Of a stretch of 64,000 bases of DNA, positions 18,504 to 28,529 are shown in pieces. Both the position numbers and the translations under genes were made by a program. Each line of letters begins with the position of its first letter. Position 1 is the stretch's first letter. Source of the DNA: Corynebacterium felinum. GTDB lineage: Bacteria > Actinomycetota > Actinomycetes > Mycobacteriales > Mycobacteriaceae. Location: positions 1,488,001 through 1,552,000 of the forward strand of contig NZ_CP047209.1 in the NCBI RefSeq assembly GCF_030408755.1, given 5' to 3'. The notes under the pieces were generated by a model that did not search any database, was not told where the DNA came from, and saw only the letters and a list, made by a program, of their open reading frames with translations.

Positions 18504-19241
18504 TTAACCCGCAATCTCTTCCGCCAGCTCGTATGCTTCGAGCGGGGTGTGCACGCAATAAGCAACTGTGGGAAGCTCAGGGCGCTGGACCATAATCACC
18601 GGAATACCTAACTCTCGTGCCGCATCAAGCTTCGCTTGGGTAAGCGCACCACCAGAGTTTTTCGTCACCACACAATCAATTTGATTGTCGCGCATCAACT
18701 TCTTCTCATCGTCCTTGGTAAAAGGACCACGAGAAAGAATTAAACGATGGCGCGGAGGCAGCTTTACCTGTGGCGGCTCCACCGTACGAATCACATACAA
18801 ATTATGGGGATCGAAAGCGAAAGGCGCCAGTTGTTGGCGACCAATGGTCAGAAAAATATGGTGGAAATCCCGCGCCGCTACCTTCGCTGCCTCCTCCATG
18901 GACTGCACCGGAATCCACCGATCACGCGGCTTGGGCTCCCACTGCTTTCGATGCACCGCAATCAACGGAATACCCGTAGCGCGAGCCGCTTCAGCAGCGG
19001 AAATGGAAATCCGCTCGGCAAAAGGATGCGTGGCATCAATAATCACCGTCACCCGATTATGCAGCAACCACTGAGTTAAACCCGCAGGGCCACCAAAACC
19101 ACCAATGCGTACAGCACCTACAGGAAGCTTCGGATTATCCACCCTCCCAGCAAGAGAACTGGTGACATCCCAACCGGCGTCGTGAAGCAACCGCGCAACC
19201 TCACGACCCTCCCCAGTGCCACCCAGAATCAGTGCACGCAT
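18504..19241 (-). CDS. cobK: Precorrin-6A reductase CobK
   Basis: A 245-residue NADPH-dependent enzyme that reduces precorrin-6A to precorrin-6B. It begins MRALILGGTGEGREVARLL, the family dinucleotide-binding opening. IIDATHPFAERIS and VVTKNSGG are further family segments. It overlaps the cobM stop by 13 bases and is the last gene of the leftward cobL-cobM-cobK unit. Confidence 0.95.
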   Translation of the reverse strand: MRALILGGTGEGREVARLLHDAGWDVTSSLAGRVDNPKLPVGAVRIGGFGGPAGLTQWLLHNRVTVIIDATHPFAERISISAAEAARATGIPLIAVHRKQWEPKPRDRWIPVQSMEEAAKVAARDFHHIFLTIGRQQLAPFAFDPHNLYVIRTVEPPQVKLPPRHRLILSRGPFTKDDEKKLMRDNQIDCVVTKNSGGALTQAKLDAARELGIPVIMVQRPELPTVAYCVHTPLEAYELAEEIAG

Positions 19242-20002
19242 GGAATCGTCCTGCCCTGATCATCGCGCGGACGATCATCAGAATACAAGAAAGAATCAGG
19301 GAAACCCTCAGCACCCAATACCGCGCCCACCACAATCACAGCAGTGCGCGAAATCCCCGCATCCTTCACCTTCTGCGCGATATCACTCAACGTGCCACGC
19401 ACAATCTGCTGCTCAGGGCGCGAAGCATAGGCAACTACGGCAGTGGGACAATCCGCGCCATAGTTAGGCAGCAACTCCGCAACCACACGGTCAATATCGT
19501 GCGCAGCCAAGTGAATGCACAACGTCGCCTTTGATGTGCCCAGCGTTGCCAAATCTTCACCTTCAGGCATAGCCGATGCGCGACCCGACACACGAGTCAA
19601 GATCACCGTCTGCCCCACCGTGGGAACAGTGAGCTCATGCCCAAGAACCGCAGCCGCGGCAGAAAATGATGCCACACCTGGCACAATTTCATAGTCGATA
19701 CCGGCAGCCGTTAAACGCCGCGCCTGCTCCGCCACAGCCGAATAAATACTGGGATCACCGGAATGTAGCCGCGCAACATCCTTACCTTCAGCATGAGCTT
19801 TGACAATTGTCGCAGTAATCTCGTCCAACGGCATTCGAGCTGTATTCATCACTTCAGCATCAGCTGGGCAGTTGGCAAGTACCTCCTTAGGCACAATGGA
19901 ACCTGCATACAAGCACACGCCACAGCGACGAATGAGTGCGTCGGCGCGAAGCGTTAACAGGTCTGCAGCACCAGGACCGGCGCCGATGAAATAAACGGTC
20001 AT
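19229..20002 (-). CDS. cobM: Precorrin-4 C11-methyltransferase CobM
   Basis: A 257-residue SAM-dependent methyltransferase of the tetrapyrrole methylase fold that methylates C-11 of precorrin-4. Motifs: YFIGAGPGAADLLTL (residues 4-18), YAGSIVPKE and HSGDPSIYSAVAEQ, typical of CobM/CbiF. The ATG directly follows the cobL stop (TAGATG), so the two are tightly coupled. Confidence 0.96.
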   Translation of the reverse strand: MTVYFIGAGPGAADLLTLRADALIRRCGVCLYAGSIVPKEVLANCPADAEVMNTARMPLDEITATIVKAHAEGKDVARLHSGDPSIYSAVAEQARRLTAAGIDYEIVPGVASFSAAAAVLGHELTVPTVGQTVILTRVSGRASAMPEGEDLATLGTSKATLCIHLAAHDIDRVVAELLPNYGADCPTAVVAYASRPEQQIVRGTLSDIAQKVKDAGISRTAVIVVGAVLGAEGFPDSFLYSDDRPRDDQGRTIPCVH

Positions 20003-21277
20003 CTAAGGATTCTTTCTTCCACTCGCAGGCTTTTTCACCACTACCCATTGCGTGACAGGCAGGGACGGTTTAAACGTACTAAAGTTGCCCACCTGATGCT
20101 CCTTAGCAATCTCGATACGGGTGAGTTCACCCCCAAAGGTTTGCTTCAGCTCCCACAGCAGGCGCTCCGACTCAATGGTCACAGCATTCGCTACCAAGGT
20201 GCCGCCCACTTTCAAACGCTCCCACGCACCCATAAACACACCTTCTGCAGTAAGTCCACCCCCAATGAAAATGCGATCAGGATGATCCGGAACGCAAACA
20301 TAAGATTCAGGGGCTGAACCTTGAACTGCCATCCGATGAGACACTCCCAGAGTGCGAGCATTGGCCAAAATACGCTGCTGGCGCAGCTCATTTGATTCGA
20401 AGCACACAGCCCTCGTTGTTGTGGTTACGCGGAGACATTCGATAGCAACGCTGCCGGCACCCCCACCAATATCCCACACCACTTCGCCTTCGCGCGGAGC
20501 GATAGCCGAAACTGTCAACGCCCGCATATGCGATTTCGTTAATTGCCCATCATGGGAATAGGTCGCATCCGGCAACCCCGGCGTGCGGGGATAACCTGCA
20601 CGTTCGGGGATGACCGCAATCACATTCAGCGCACTAATCACCGCAGGAGGCCGTGCTGCAGTGCCGGAAGAGTGCGCTTCATCCTCACTGCCGAGATCAT
20701 TAAGCACATCCACTCGAGCGTGCGGTTGCCCCATCTGATTAAGCAGGGCACAAATCTCCCCAGGAGATTTTTCATCTCGCCCCAACACTAAAAACGGTCG
20801 CCCCGTTTCAATCGGCATGATCAGGGATTCCACAACTTGGGTCACCAGTGAATGCACAGGCGTGCGATCCACAGCCCAACCTAAGCGGGCACAGGCCAAG
20901 GAAGCGGAAGAAACATGGGAATAGACCGTAATCGGCATATCGGGAAATTTGCGGCGCAGCGTGGAGCCGATCCCATGGAACATTGGGTCACCGCTGGCCA
21001 GCACTACGATTTTCTTTCCCTCAAGCTCCGCAAAGATGCGCGGCAAAGCAGGCAACATAGGCGAAGGCCATGGGCGACGTTCGGCGGTGATATCCTCGCT
21101 GAGCAAATTCAATTGACGCCACGAGCCTAAGATCACGTCGGCGCGGGCGAGGGCAGTTCGCGCTTTCTGGCCTAGTTCGGACATACCAATAGCAGAAATG
21201 CCAACGACGCTGACGCTGCCATCCTCTGCAGTGGCATCGCCAGCGTCGCTGGGGATGTGGGCGTGTGCTCGGGTCAT
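20003..21277 (-). CDS. cobL: Precorrin-6Y C5,15-methyltransferase (decarboxylating) CobL
   Basis: A 424-residue fusion of a CbiE-like methylase (about 20-215) and a CbiT-like methylase (about 240-420). The first has the ASGDPMFHGIG stretch; the second has the Rossmann glycine loop DIGGGAGSVAIE and IFIGGG. The enzyme methylates C-5 and C-15 of precorrin-6B and decarboxylates the acetate side chain. I used the ATG at 21277 (MTRAHAHIPS); the open frame continues upstream but without protein-like sequence. First gene of cobL-cobM-cobK. Confidence 0.94.
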   Translation of the reverse strand: MTRAHAHIPSDAGDATAEDGSVSVVGISAIGMSELGQKARTALARADVILGSWRQLNLLSEDITAERRPWPSPMLPALPRIFAELEGKKIVVLASGDPMFHGIGSTLRRKFPDMPITVYSHVSSASLACARLGWAVDRTPVHSLVTQVVESLIMPIETGRPFLVLGRDEKSPGEICALLNQMGQPHARVDVLNDLGSEDEAHSSGTAARPPAVISALNVIAVIPERAGYPRTPGLPDATYSHDGQLTKSHMRALTVSAIAPREGEVVWDIGGGAGSVAIECLRVTTTTRAVCFESNELRQQRILANARTLGVSHRMAVQGSAPESYVCVPDHPDRIFIGGGLTAEGVFMGAWERLKVGGTLVANAVTIESERLLWELKQTFGGELTRIEIAKEHQVGNFSTFKPSLPVTQWVVVKKPASGRKNP

Positions 21278-21402
21278 ACAGCGTATACTACCGAAACTTC
21301 CACCCACGCTTCGGCCTTGCACGCGCGCGTGTTCGTCCCAACCATCCGCAGTAAGAACAATTGCGTTCGCTTCGATGAGCGAGAATTGATGGCGGTGAAA
21401 AA

Positions 21403-22181
21403 CTAACGGGGCATTTTCCGCCAAAGCGGTCGCGGGACACAACGCATGATCCAGGCAAGAATTCGCAGCTTTTTAGGGATCCAGATGGTCGTGCTGGTGC
21501 GTGTGCCCCGGATGGTGTTGACCACGGCGTCGGCCACAATCGGGGCGGTCACCGACATCGGGGCAGGGTTCATGCCGCGTGTCATGGTTCCGATCACGAA
21601 CCCAGGTCGGGCGATAACGAGGCGCACGGGTGTGCCATGAAGTCGGTCGGCAAGTCCTTGGCAAAATGCGTCCAGTCCTGCTTTTGTGGAACCGTACACG
21701 TAGTTTGCCCGCCGCGCCCGCCAGCCCGCAATGGACGAAAAGCGGTGATCGTGGCAGCTGTCCCCTGCGCTAACAGCTGTTGGGCAAGGCTGGTTAGGGC
21801 AACGATTTGTGCTGTGTAGTCGACAGTGGCGATCTCGGCTGCGTGTTCCCAGGATGATTCGGCGCGTTGTTGGTCACCCAAAATGCCGAAGCACACCACT
21901 GCGTGTTCGATGGTGTAGCGGGCAGCGACGTCGGCAATCAGCTTGGCGTGTGCGGGGAAGTTGGCGGCGTCGAAAAGCAATGACTCCACACCCAGCGCAC
22001 CCGATTCGCGCAGCGTATGTGCAAGAGCGCTGAGATCAGCGGGTCGGCGTGAGGCCAGCACCATATGCATGCCAGGGGCGAGCCTTGTTGCTATTTCGCC
22101 ACCAATTTCACTGGTAGCGCCAAGAACCAGCACACAGCGGGGTTTGCTTGTCGACGCCGCCTCGCTGTTTTCTGTACTCAT
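21403..22181 (-). pseudogene. SDR family oxidoreductase broken by a single-base frameshift
   Basis: Two frames of one short-chain dehydrogenase. The first (from ATG 22181) has the NAD(P) loop LVLGATSEIGGEIA and runs to TITAF, where the sequence then turns into a basic Gly-rich tail. The second frame supplies the missing catalytic part, NYVYGSTKAGLDAF, and continues to the C-terminus (VRLVIARPGFV). Adding one A to the AAAA run at 21738-21741 would join them as TITAF-SSIAGWRARR-ANYVYGSTK, a normal SDR with the Y-x-x-x-K pair. The fold resembles DprE2-type SDRs. It is either a real inactivation or a homopolymer sequencing error. Start overlaps the M24 peptidase stop by four bases. Confidence 0.85.
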
Positions 22182-23326
22182 TGCAGCGTCCTGGGCTGAG
22201 CGTTGAGACGTTCACAACCAGTGTCGGTGACGACGACAATATCTTCGATCCTGGCACCAAATTTTTCAGGAATGTAAATACCAGGCTCAACTGAAAACGC
22301 CATGCCCGATTCGAGGACCAGTTCGTTGCCTGCCATGATGAAGGGCTCTTCGTGGGTCGAAAGCCCAATGCCGTGACCTGTGCGGTGAATGAAATAATCC
22401 CCATACCCTGCCTGGGTAATCACGTCGCGCGCAATGCGGTCGATTTCACATGCCTTCATGCCGGGCTTGACCGCTGCCACAGCCTGTTCTTGGGCGGACA
22501 ACAACACCTCGTACATGGAGTTCATCTCCGCAGCAAGCACGTGAGTATCAAGAGACGCAGGGCCACCGACGATATAGGTGCGCGTGCAATCGGAGTGGTA
22601 GCCAGGCCCGAAAGTACCACCGATATCGACGACAACCATCTCCCCGGACACAAGTTGGCGGTCGGAAAAATCATGGTGCGGGTTCGCGCCGTTTTCCATC
22701 GAGCCTACGATGATGAAATCAACGGCAGTGTGCTCAGCAAGAATCAGTTTTTCGATATCCTCTGCCACTTCTCGTTCGGTGCGCCCCGGACGCAGCAGCT
22801 GTGGAACCTGGGCGTGCACGCGGTCGATGGCAGCACCTGCAAGGCGGAGTTGTTCAATTTCTGCCTGATCTTTGCGCACAAAAAGCTCTGCAAGAACGGT
22901 GGTGGCCACAACAGTGCGACACCCGAGTAGCTCTTGGATGGGCAAAAGATGATCGGCGGTAAGGTCAGCGCCAACACCCACAACCTTGGTCGGGTCCTTG
23001 TGGTAGCCAGTAGGGCTGAGCGCCTGAACAGCAAGAGCATGCGGGTTGTCACCATCAACCCACCCCACTACTGTGATGTCGAGTTCAGGGATGGCTGATT
23101 TTGCTACGTCACCTCGATCAACGGCAGGAAGGATGAAGGTGGGTGTACCTGCAGCGGGGATAATGAGAGCAGCGAGGCGTTCGTGGGTACTAATCCACGA
23201 TCCAGTGAGGTAGGCAAGCTGCGCACCAGCGGGAATAATTAACCCCTCTAAGCCATGCTCGGTACACAGGTGCTGGGCGCGCTGAATGCGAGATTCATAC
23301 ACTCGCGAAGGAAACACATCAGACAT
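22178..23326 (-). CDS. M24 family metallopeptidase (Xaa-Pro aminopeptidase-like)
   Basis: A 382-residue protein with a creatinase-like N-terminal domain and a pita-bread peptidase domain. Metal-ligand regions are present: VVDIGGTFGPGYHSDCTRTY (two aspartates), HRTGHGIGLSTHEEP (histidine), SVEPGIYIPE and GARIEDIVVV (glutamates). It should cleave peptides with proline in the second position. Start MSDVFPSR at 23326; an in-frame ATG lies three codons upstream. It overlaps the downstream SDR start by four bases. Confidence 0.9.
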   Translation of the reverse strand: MSDVFPSRVYESRIQRAQHLCTEHGLEGLIIPAGAQLAYLTGSWISTHERLAALIIPAAGTPTFILPAVDRGDVAKSAIPELDITVVGWVDGDNPHALAVQALSPTGYHKDPTKVVGVGADLTADHLLPIQELLGCRTVVATTVLAELFVRKDQAEIEQLRLAGAAIDRVHAQVPQLLRPGRTEREVAEDIEKLILAEHTAVDFIIVGSMENGANPHHDFSDRQLVSGEMVVVDIGGTFGPGYHSDCTRTYIVGGPASLDTHVLAAEMNSMYEVLLSAQEQAVAAVKPGMKACEIDRIARDVITQAGYGDYFIHRTGHGIGLSTHEEPFIMAGNELVLESGMAFSVEPGIYIPEKFGARIEDIVVVTDTGCERLNAQPRTLQ

Positions 23327-23439
23327 AGGTTTCATCTTAAACCGGCACCGCGAGTTTCCACCCCAATCCCCTACTTGTGTACACACGGCGGGTGCTCCAC
23401 CATGCCGTACATACACTTCAAGGGCTGGGTTTTCCCCTC

Positions 23440-26205
23440 TTATGTGCCGATAGCAACCACGCCACGACGAATCGCATCAATAGCTTGACGCGCATGGCGT
23501 GCGGTCTCATCGTTGTAAGCAGTCTTGCGCACTTGTTCAAGCAGATCAATGACTTGGCGAGCTTGGCGCACAAAATCACCAGGGGTAAGCTCCGCACCGC
23601 ACTCGTTTGCTGCGGCCATGCAATATCCCAGCGGTGCACCAGCGGTCCACTGGTGGATTGCTAATGCAAACCCCGCCTCTGGGTAGCGCGTGATCGGCAA
23701 ACGATGACGCTGCTCATCAGAAGCAAGCTGTTCCCAAATACGAATCGTATGATTCATCGCATCGACCATTGCATCGGTTGCGCCCTCAGCCTCACCACGC
23801 GACTCGCGACGATTCTCAAAGGTGCACATGCTGACCACTCCGGCGAGTTCCGCAGGATCCAAATTATCCCAGATGCCACGGCGCAAACACTGCGCCACCA
23901 ACAAATCGGACTCATTGTGAATTAAGGCAAGGCGCTCCCCTTCTTCCGTGATACGAGGAGTATTCGACTCATCAAATTCCACATAATCCATTTCCGACAG
24001 CAGCTCTAAAATACGGTCGAACTCCCGTCCAAGAGTGTCAGTGGCAGCACTGACCTTCGACTGCAACTGCGCCACCTTATCGCGCTCGCGCATCAAACGC
24101 TCACCAATGCGGGCAAGGTCTTCGACCTGCGGCCAATAATGCGCAGGATGATCTTTGAGCGCAGTCCTCAACGCCTTTACCTTTTCCGTTGGGCGATTGC
24201 GTGCAGTATCCCGCAACTTCTTTGGGCGCGGGAAACTATTTCGCGCAAACATTTCTTTCACCTGACGCGAGGCCCGCCGCGGATTCGCGATCACACCACG
24301 CGGAACACGCATCGATCCCACCACCTGCGGGGCGAGAGCGAAAGCCTGCGGATCGACCCGACCCGACCAGCCCGACTCCATCACAATCAAGGGCTTAGGA
24401 TCACGAGCGTTCGATGCCGGGGTGATGACAACAGCCAAAATTGGGCGCTTTTTACCTGGCATTGCAATCACATCACCGAGCTGAAGCTTTGATAAGACCG
24501 CCACAACTTCTTTTTCTCGCTGCTCAATGGCGAAGCGTTTCGCACGTTTTTCCTCCGTGCTTAAATCACGACGCAACTGGATGTAGCTGAGAAACTCTTC
24601 GATAGGATTCTCACTAGGAATCCCCTCTGCACTCAACGCCTGAATCAGCTCCGCCTCGGTGTTACGTTCGGCTTCCTCGGCACGCTCAATTTCACGCACC
24701 TCACCCACCACAGAACCATCGGCTTGGAACTGGGCGAAAGACTTCTCCAACAGCCTATGTGCAGGCTCAAAACCAATAGTCTTGAGCAAATTCACGCTCA
24801 TGTTATAGCCAGGGGCAAACGTTGAATTCAACGGGTAGGTGCGGGTGGAGGCAAGCCCAGCCACCCGTGCAGGATCCATCGCAAGTGCCCACTGCACTAC
24901 AGCATTACCGATCACATCGATGCCTCGTCGCCCAGCACGACCAGTCAGCTGAGTGTACTGGCCCGGGGTGAGATCCACGTGGCCCTCACCGTCATATTTC
25001 ACTAATTTTTCTAAAATCACGCTGCGGGCAGGCATATTAATACCCAAGGCGAGAGTCTCAGTGGCAAAAACGGCACGAACTAGTCCCTTGGTAAACAGTT
25101 CTTCCACAATGTGGCGGAACGCCGGCAGCATACCCGCGTGGTGGGCGGCAAAACCGCGACACAAAGCAGCCTTCCACTGCCTAAAGCCCAACACCTTCAG
25201 ATCTTCTTCGGGAATTTCGCTGACCCCAGCATCGACAATTGCGGCGATTTCCTCAGCCTCCTGCTGGGAGGTCAATACCAACCTCGAACGCAAGCATTGT
25301 GCAAGCGCGGAGTCGCAGCCGAGCCGCGAGAAAATAAAGGTAATGGATGGGAGCATATCCATACCACGTAAAACATCTAAGACCTCAGGGCGTCCGAGGG
25401 GTCGGAATCGATCTTGGGGGCGCGGGCGGCCTGAACGGGAAAAATCTTCACCGTGGGCTCGTGATCGGAAGCTTTGGCGGCGGGCAAAGTCGTCGCGGCC
25501 GCGCTGCAGTTCTTCGCCGTCGATACGCTCAATGTGCGCCTCAAGTGCGCGATTGACCTCACCATCAGTGCCGGGTTCGAACAGCGGGTAGACACGTTTG
25601 CCTACCATCATCCACTGGTCCAACGGCACAGGACGGTGATCGGTGACGATCACTTCGGTGTCGCCGCGAACGGTCGCTAACCAGCGCCCAAACTCCTCGG
25701 AGTTGCTCACAGTCGCGGACAGGCCAATGACCTGGACCGAATCGTGAAGTCCCAAAATAACTTCCTCCCACACTGCGCCGCGGGATTTGTCAGAAAGGAA
25801 GTGAATTTCGTCCATGACTACATACGACAGCCGTTCGAGAGTGTCGGATTGGGCGTAGATCATATTGCGCAACACTTCGGTGGTCATCACAATGATGTCG
25901 GCACCATGATTGATGGACACATCACCAGTGAGTAGTCCGACTGCGTCTTCACCGTGCGCTTTGACGAGATCGTGGTACTTCTGATTCGACAGCGCTTTGA
26001 TCGGTGTGGTGTAGAAGCATTTTGTACCGCGTTGAAGTGCGAGGCTTACCGCGAACTCACCTACGATTGTTTTGCCGGCGCCGGTGGGGGCGCATACTAA
26101 AACCCCGCGATCGTTTTCCACCGCTGTACAGCCTTGAATTTGGAAATCGTCGAGGGGGAATTTTAGTCCAGCTCGAAACTCGTCGAGGTGAGTTGTGAAA
26201 GTCAT
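23440..26205 (-). CDS. helY: Ski2/Mtr4-like DEAD/DEAH-box RNA helicase (HelY type)
   Basis: A 921-residue superfamily 2 helicase. Motif I CAPTGAGKT at 38-46, motif II DEIH at 132-135, motif III SAT near 160, and motif VI QLTGRAGRRG are all present. A long C-terminal DSHCT-type region follows, as in mycobacterial HelY (Rv2092c family). Predicted role is ATP-driven RNA unwinding, perhaps with RNA turnover enzymes; this is inference. The gene is followed by the M24 peptidase at 114 bases, and upstream is a long gap. Confidence 0.93.
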   Translation of the reverse strand: MTFTTHLDEFRAGLKFPLDDFQIQGCTAVENDRGVLVCAPTGAGKTIVGEFAVSLALQRGTKCFYTTPIKALSNQKYHDLVKAHGEDAVGLLTGDVSINHGADIIVMTTEVLRNMIYAQSDTLERLSYVVMDEIHFLSDKSRGAVWEEVILGLHDSVQVIGLSATVSNSEEFGRWLATVRGDTEVIVTDHRPVPLDQWMMVGKRVYPLFEPGTDGEVNRALEAHIERIDGEELQRGRDDFARRQSFRSRAHGEDFSRSGRPRPQDRFRPLGRPEVLDVLRGMDMLPSITFIFSRLGCDSALAQCLRSRLVLTSQQEAEEIAAIVDAGVSEIPEEDLKVLGFRQWKAALCRGFAAHHAGMLPAFRHIVEELFTKGLVRAVFATETLALGINMPARSVILEKLVKYDGEGHVDLTPGQYTQLTGRAGRRGIDVIGNAVVQWALAMDPARVAGLASTRTYPLNSTFAPGYNMSVNLLKTIGFEPAHRLLEKSFAQFQADGSVVGEVREIERAEEAERNTEAELIQALSAEGIPSENPIEEFLSYIQLRRDLSTEEKRAKRFAIEQREKEVVAVLSKLQLGDVIAMPGKKRPILAVVITPASNARDPKPLIVMESGWSGRVDPQAFALAPQVVGSMRVPRGVIANPRRASRQVKEMFARNSFPRPKKLRDTARNRPTEKVKALRTALKDHPAHYWPQVEDLARIGERLMRERDKVAQLQSKVSAATDTLGREFDRILELLSEMDYVEFDESNTPRITEEGERLALIHNESDLLVAQCLRRGIWDNLDPAELAGVVSMCTFENRRESRGEAEGATDAMVDAMNHTIRIWEQLASDEQRHRLPITRYPEAGFALAIHQWTAGAPLGYCMAAANECGAELTPGDFVRQARQVIDLLEQVRKTAYNDETARHARQAIDAIRRGVVAIGT

Positions 26206-26916
26206 GTACTCAAGGCTACAGAAACGCAGAAGATTGCCCCAAAAAGGTCAATGCCTAGTTTTGCCATTCATATAACGTGAGTCGGAATACTGGTTGAAGA
26301 AGTTGGCGTTGTGGAATCGTGCAGGCGAAGATCAAAAGATCAATGCCTATGCATTGGATGCTAATCAGAGCTTCATTTGCGTCTAAACCTTCAGGTTTTC
26401 TTGCTGGGAAAACGCTTGTGAAACGCTGATCTGTGGTTAGGAAGGTATGTGAATCGCTTGTGCTAACTACACGCGGTTCGTTGCCAGGACGCTTTTGTTA
26501 GAAGAAGTACTACTGCGATCTGAATGCCTGTGTTTTCTCGCGCTTTCTTCGCATGTTCTACTGCCCTTACCATCATCGTTTAGCGTCACGCCCATTGTAG
26601 ATTTTAGTGACCGCCACCAACGCCAGCGTGCTGCAGCGTTGTGTAACGCAATCAATCCTATTGCTGAAGCTGGCTTTGTGACGCAATCAGGATCATTTCC
26701 ATCGCAGTTATGCACGACCGAGAGTCGTCAATCCCTATAGCTATCTAAGCAGGTTAAAGAGATTGTGGTCAAGGAGATTTGATAATCAAAGTACTCGAAT
26801 TAGCCCTTCGTTACACATCCGTAAAAAGGGCACGCCATCAAATAGGCAAATCGAATTCTGGATGAAACTTGTTCAAGATTGGGTAGATTACTTTTCTCAA
26901 GACTAGGTAAACTTCC
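26206..26916. other. Gene-poor gap
   Basis: About 700 bases without a gene I can support. Frames of 80 codons exist at about 26467-26740 on both strands, neither with clear protein features. No repeat, tRNA or phage-type site was recognised. It borders the accessory-looking stretch to the right. Confidence 0.4.
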
Positions 26917-27708
26917 TCACTCGTGAAACTGAGCGAGGAAGTCCAGGAGAACCTGGTTCACGAAGTCAGGGCGGTCTACGTTGGACAGGTGGCCGGCGCC
27001 GGGGACTATGTACAGGGGCACGCCCGTCTCGTCGGCCCACGTCCGCATAGAACGCAGAATCTTGCCAGTGCTGTCCTTCTCGCCACAGATGAGTAGCAGC
27101 GGGAGATTTGGTGTTCCGTCGTTTTGGGTAGACAGCGCGCTCTTGGCAAGCTCCCAGGCGTGCAGGAACTCTCCCTTTGACAGCTGGCTGAAGCTGCGTC
27201 GCGCCAGAGCCACCCCCTCGGGTGTCACTGCGCTTGCGCGGGCCATGTGGCCTACGAGCCACGGCCACGGAGAGATTCGAAGCAGAGGGGTCGATATCCA
27301 CAAACTGAGACGGTCGAGGGGTGTGAGCTGTTCACGGTTCCAGGCGGAGTCGATGATCACAAGGGCGCGTACTCGGTCTGAGTTGTTTCTGGCCAATGAC
27401 TGACAGACGTTTCCTCCTAGTGACTGCCCCACCAGTACGGCACTATCCATGCCCACATCGTCCATCATCGCAAGTACGTCTGACTCTGGGGTGGCTTCGG
27501 GAACAGCGACTGCTGGTCGTGATTCACCGTGACCACGCATGTCCATAGCGAGCACGCGGCAGCCAGCATCCTGCAGAGGAGCGACCTGAAGGTCATACAT
27601 GCGCCGATCCATGCCCTCACCATGAATAAGGACAACATCGGTTCCGTGTCCTCCGACCTCGCCGACTAACCGGCACCCGCTCTGGGGTACCTCAATCTTG
27701 TGACTCAT
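26917..27708 (-). CDS. Alpha/beta-hydrolase
   Basis: A 263-residue single-domain hydrolase. The nucleophile elbow is GQSLGGN with Ser96, the oxyanion-hole region is LIHGEGMD (27-34), MDMRGHGESRP is the typical strand-4 loop, and the catalytic histidine is in GAGHLSNVDRP near 242. The substrate is unknown; the family includes esterases, lactonases and C-C hydrolases. The ATG at 27708 follows GAGAGAGG and overlaps the stop of a short upstream frame (ATGA). It is flanked by long gaps and may be an acquired gene. Confidence 0.88.
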   Translation of the reverse strand: MSHKIEVPQSGCRLVGEVGGHGTDVVLIHGEGMDRRMYDLQVAPLQDAGCRVLAMDMRGHGESRPAVAVPEATPESDVLAMMDDVGMDSAVLVGQSLGGNVCQSLARNNSDRVRALVIIDSAWNREQLTPLDRLSLWISTPLLRISPWPWLVGHMARASAVTPEGVALARRSFSQLSKGEFLHAWELAKSALSTQNDGTPNLPLLLICGEKDSTGKILRSMRTWADETGVPLYIVPGAGHLSNVDRPDFVNQVLLDFLAQFHE

Positions 27709-27941
27709 ATGATCGCGCCTCTCTCGCCAAAATATCTTCCATACACAACCACCCTATCGTCGGCCCCGCCAGCCGAGTCGGGTGAAAGACTGATGGATAG
27801 CACGATCCCCGAACACCTGCCGCGTATGCTGACGATCTCAGGTACAGCAACGGGGTGGTGGACGGTGCCAACGGGAACAAGAACCCCTCCACGCCTCTGG
27901 AGCACCGAAGTCATCCACTCCGCCCTGTAGGACCGTAACAC
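27705..27941 (-). CDS. Possible short coupled gene or remnant upstream of the hydrolase
   Basis: A 78-codon frame whose stop overlaps the hydrolase start as ATGA, the arrangement seen in coupled genes. An internal ATG at 27914 has a purine-rich GGCGGAG very close. Composition is plausible (VPVGTVHHPVAVPEIV) but no family is recognised. It may be coding, a remnant, or chance. Confidence 0.25.
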   Translation of the reverse strand: MLRSYRAEWMTSVLQRRGGVLVPVGTVHHPVAVPEIVSIRGRCSGIVLSISLSPDSAGGADDRVVVYGRYFGERGAII

Positions 27942-28370
27942 GCGGTGAGATAACCAGGGATGAGACCGTGATAGAGATCCGCGACGCTTGCAGGCATAAG
28001 GTTAATCACGTTCCTCGGGCCGCATTGCGGCACACCCTAAGCGAAATCTGCCATCGGCAGGCTGTACATTCCTCTGCAAGCAGCCCCTTTAACCTAGCTG
28101 TGTAGGTTCGTGGATTCTGCAAAACCTGTATTTACAGAAGCTCAGGTGAGTGATTGTTTTCAACGGAGAGTGTACCGGAGTATAAGTCCACCTCCGTGCC
28201 CTCAAGTCAGGTGAAGAGCCTGCCTTGAGGGCGCCAGCTCAGTAGCACTTAGCCGAGTCTATTCCCTTGTGGTTCTTGTCTTGTTTGAGATAGGAGACAA
28301 AACTGCTCACGGTTGCTCCGATAATGAGCAGGCCGTACACCCCCAAATGAGGGTGCGTTTTTGGGTGGGG
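27942..28370. other. Gap with strong hairpin and a possible membrane-protein remnant
   Basis: A hairpin at 28198-28232 pairs GCCCTCAAG with CTTGAGGGC and CAGG with CCTG, 13 bp around a 7-base loop. Just right of it, on the minus strand, 28239-28347 reads GVYGLLIIGATVSSFVSYL followed by a polar tail, like the end of a small membrane protein without a recognisable start. It ends next to the edge of the direct repeat, so duplication or deletion may have removed its front. Confidence 0.35.
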
Positions 28371-28529
28371 AAAAATTTTGGGAACGCACACCCTGATTTT
28401 CCAGTCTTTATATATAAGGGAATAAAACCCTAGGCCAGCACACATCTTTGGGAGGATTAATGCGGACACGTATTCTCACAGCACTCGTTGCTTGTGGTGT
28501 GGCGGTATCTGGCTGCGCACCACCACAGG
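28371..28529 (+). repeat. Direct repeat, copy 1 (promoter plus signal-peptide region)
   Basis: 159 bases identical, with no difference seen, to 29151-29309 (offset exactly 780). The unit covers a promoter-like stretch with TATATA at 28411-28416, the GGGAGGA ribosome site, the ATG at 28460 and the first 23 codons of the lipoprotein gene. Similarity continues with a few changes to about 28650. Confidence 0.97.

Noticed and set aside
21278..21442. Upstream extension of the cobL frame
   Set aside because: No family similarity before MTRAHAHIPS and it runs into the end of the SDR gene.
26467..26740. 80-codon frames on both strands in the gap right of helY
   Set aside because: Neither has protein-family features; overlap of two open frames in one stretch is common by chance.
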